NCBI GenBank assembly: GCA_004525155.1
Contig: SPDA01000074.1
Span: forward strand, 1 to 7,658
Reading direction: 5' to 3'
DNA from: Spirochaetales bacterium
Lineage (GTDB): Bacteria > Spirochaetota > Spirochaetia > SPDA01
Length of the DNA: 7,658 nt
The notes under the pieces are model-generated. The model worked only from the letters and a program-made list of their open reading frames with translations, made no database searches and was not told the DNA's origin. Positions 6,032-7,658 of this stretch are shown here, piece after piece. Made by a program: the position numbers and the translations under genes. Position 1 is the first letter of the stretch. Every line of letters begins with the position of its first letter.

Positions 6032-7028
6032 ACATTTTCTATGCGCCTTAAACCGGATAACCTTTCTATCCGCCGCCGAAAAACTTCTGATTGCCGATCT
6101 GTGCGGGTCGGAAAACGATTTTATGCGGTTTTCACTCGATGATATCTCTTCCCTGATACAGCGGCGCCTGCGGAATCCCTCCTGGGACCCGGGCAGTCTC
6201 CTCAGGGCAGGGGAAGCGGACGCTGCCCGGTGCGAATCGGGAAATGCCAGGATCGTCTGGTACTGGGACGGGGATTATCCGCCCCAGCTCCGGGAAATTT
6301 ACGATCCTCCTTTTCTTCTTTTTGTCAGAGGGGTAACACCTCCTGCCGAAAGACCCCTTGCCGCCGTGGTGGGGACAAGAAGGCCGACCGGCAGCGCGCT
6401 TAAGGCCGCCTACAATCTCTGCCTGGCCCTCGGGAACGCGGGCATCTCCGTTGTTTCCGGCCTTGCCCGCGGAATAGATGCCGCGGCGCACAGGGGCTGC
6501 CTGGACGGCGGATGTCCTTCCTTCGCCGTTTTCGGAACGGGTATAGATACCGTGTACCCTAAGGAAAACAAGCCGCTTGCCGCGGATCTGCTCGACGGCG
6601 GCGGCTTCATAAGCGAATTTCCTCCGGGGGTGCCCCCGCTTGCCTATAACTTTCCTTCACGGAACCGGATAATCAGCGGCCTTGCCCGGGTCGTCGTTAT
6701 AGCCCAGGCCCCGGAACATTCCGGAGCGCTCATTACCGCGGATTACGCCCTTGACCAGGGCAGAGAGGTGATGGTTCTGCAGGAGGGTCTGGAAGGTTTG
6801 CCCGGGAAAGGCACTGCCAGGATTGCCTACGACGGCGCATGTGTTGTACAAAATCCCCTGGACCTGGTGACCCAGCTTGGGGCGGGTTCCGCCTTTTCCG
6901 ACATTCCAGCCGGGGAAGAACCATTGAATTTTCCGCCGAACGCGGGACGGTCAATGGCAAAAAATCTAGAAGATGAACTTTGCGGTACCGCGCATTCGCG
7001 GTATGGCGGGTTTTTTAGGAGACTGTAG
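6021..7028 (+). CDS. dprA: DNA processing protein DprA/Smf
   Basis: Rossmann-fold protein that binds incoming single-stranded DNA and loads RecA during natural transformation; widely kept also in bacteria not known to be transformable. 335 residues from ATG 6021, chosen because GGAGGGGG (6010-6017) lies just upstream. Residues 1-75 are a divergent helical region. [22 protein letters not shown] (84-104) is the usual lead-in. The core motifs are VVGTR (116-120), [13 protein letters not shown] (145-157), YP (179-180), ISEFPPG (197-203), [11 protein letters not shown] (211-221) and [11 protein letters not shown] (234-244). After REV (248-250) the common 'avPG' step is replaced by MVLQEGLEG before [12 protein letters not shown], so this loop is atypical. 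Only about 55 residues follow and I see no clear winged-helix C-terminal domain. It overlaps the TPR gene by 11 nt and ends 1 nt before topA. Confidence 0.93.
   Translation: MEDRHFLCALNRITFLSAAEKLLIADLCGSENDFMRFSLDDISSLIQRRLRNPSWDPGSLLRAGEADAARCESGNARIVWYWDGDYPPQLREIYDPPFLLFVRGVTPPAERPLAAVVGTRRPTGSALKAAYNLCLALGNAGISVVSGLARGIDAAAHRGCLDGGCPSFAVFGTGIDTVYPKENKPLAADLLDGGGFISEFPPGVPPLAYNFPSRNRIISGLARVVVIAQAPEHSGALITADYALDQGREVMVLQEGLEGLPGKGTARIAYDGACVVQNPLDLVTQLGAGSAFSDIPAGEEPLNFPPNAGRSMAKNLEDELCGTAHSRYGGFFRRL
6986..7016 (+). terminator. Possible weak hairpin with T run at the 3' end of dprA
   Basis: TACCGCG (6986-6992) and CGCGGTA (6997-7003) form a perfect 7-bp stem with loop CATT. A T6 run lies at 7011-7016, 7 nt after the stem. 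The gap between stem and T run is too long for a standard intrinsic terminator, and the element lies within the dprA coding region directly ahead of topA. A partial attenuator for topA is possible; chance is also possible. Confidence 0.25.
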
Positions 7029-7029
7029 G

Positions 7030-7658
7030 ATGCCGGTAAAAATTCATACCCTGCTGGTGGTTGAATCACCTGCGAAAGCTAAAACAATAGAGCGTTATCT
7101 GGGCCCCGGGTATACGGTTGCCGCCTCCATGGGACACCTGATAGACCTGCCCAAGTCACGGCTCGCGATAGATGTGGATGACGATTTTGAGCCGGAATAC
7201 ATAACGGTAAGGGGAAAGGCAAAAATCCTGAAAAATCTGTTGAGCCTGGCAAAAAAGGCAGGCCACGTCCTGCTGGCATCGGATAACGACCGGGAAGGAG
7301 AGGCCATATCCTATCATCTGCGAAACGCAATGCTGAAAAAGGAACCTTCCCTTAAGATTGAACGTATCGTGTTCAACGAGATAACACCGAGCGCCATCCA
7401 GGAATCCCTCAAATCCGCCGGGGAAGTGGAACTTACCAAGGTGGACGCACAGAAAGCGAGGCGTGTTCTGGACAGGCTTGTGGGATACAATCTTTCTCCC
7501 CTTCTCTGGAAAAAGGTGAAGAACGGACTTTCAGCGGGAAGAGTCCAGAGCGTGGCGCTCCGGCTTATCTGCGACAGGGAAGCGGAAGTGGAGAGCTTTA
7601 TTGCCGAAGAATACTGGACCCTGGAGGCGGAATTCAAAAAAGGCAGAAGCGTATTCCG
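7030..7658 (+). CDS. topA: DNA topoisomerase I TopA (3'-truncated by window edge)
   Basis: Type IA topoisomerase that relaxes negative supercoils through a transient 5'-phosphotyrosine break. The frame stays open from ATG 7030 to the window end, giving 209 complete codons of a protein usually 700-850 residues long. The Toprim domain is visible: [13 protein letters not shown] (8-20) with the catalytic Glu E12, MGHLIDLP (34-41), and the acidic triad D85, D87 and E89 in [11 protein letters not shown], which binds Mg2+. IVFNEIT (113-119), [20 protein letters not shown] (138-157) and [14 protein letters not shown] (167-180) then start the gate domains. The active-site Tyr motif and any zinc-finger C-terminus lie beyond the window. 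AGGAGA (7017-7022) is 7 nt before the ATG, and the gene starts 1 nt after the dprA stop, so it is likely cotranscribed. Confidence 0.97.
   Translation, partial: MPVKIHTLLVVESPAKAKTIERYLGPGYTVAASMGHLIDLPKSRLAIDVDDDFEPEYITVRGKAKILKNLLSLAKKAGHVLLASDNDREGEAISYHLRNAMLKKEPSLKIERIVFNEITPSAIQESLKSAGEVELTKVDAQKARRVLDRLVGYNLSPLLWKKVKNGLSAGRVQSVALRLICDREAEVESFIAEEYWTLEAEFKKGRSVF

Noticed and set aside
1..7658. Search for mobile elements, CRISPR repeats, tRNA/rRNA genes or a novel defence-type cluster
   Set aside because: Coding density is nearly complete, all genes are on one strand and all but one are recognised housekeeping families; no repeats or RNA genes are visible. The only recombinase is XerD, a host gene.

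Overview
The window is a fragment of a bacterial core (housekeeping) region. Eight genes all lie on the + strand and are packed head to tail, which suggests one long transcription unit. They are ftsW (5' end outside the window), ftsQ/divIB, ftsA (split by a frameshift in a G tract), ftsZ, xerD, an unnamed TPR protein that is probably a lipoprotein, dprA, and topA (3' end outside the window). The order ftsW-ftsQ-ftsA-ftsZ followed by xerD, dprA and topA, as I recall it from treponemes, together with the relaxed lipobox of the TPR protein, points to a spirochaete of the Treponema group. The moderately high GC content would suit an environmental or gut species better than a low-GC host-associated one. 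That assignment is inference from gene order, not from a search.

Layout: bases 1-914 are the C-terminal two thirds or so of FtsW. Bases 907-1914 are FtsQ, whose start overlaps ftsW by 8 nt. Bases 1919-3153 are FtsA, which starts at TTG behind a very strong Shine-Dalgarno sequence and is broken into two overlapping frames at a run of nine G (2617-2625). A 79-nt gap holding an imperfect GC-rich hairpin precedes ftsZ (3233-4381). xerD (4387-5274) follows after 5 nt. The TPR gene (5249-6031) overlaps xerD by 26 nt. dprA (6021-7028) overlaps the TPR gene by 11 nt. topA begins 1 nt after the dprA stop and runs off the end of the window (7030-7658).

How the genes work together: FtsW polymerises septal peptidoglycan, FtsQ is a membrane scaffold of the divisome, FtsA tethers FtsZ to the membrane, and FtsZ forms the ring. 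XerD resolves chromosome dimers at dif when the septum closes. DprA handles incoming single-stranded DNA for RecA, and TopA relaxes negative supercoils. The second half of the window is therefore chromosome processing attached to the division cluster. There are no mobile elements, RNA genes, CRISPR arrays or signs of recent transfer that I can see.

The most notable item is the ftsA frameshift. FtsA is normally important for division and both halves are otherwise intact, so it is either a homopolymer sequencing error or a real slippage site. I see no evidence of an undescribed system here. Other points worth a check are the ftsA-ftsZ hairpin, the unnamed TPR gene, the unusual DprA C-terminal part, and a small hairpin with a T run at the dprA-topA junction.
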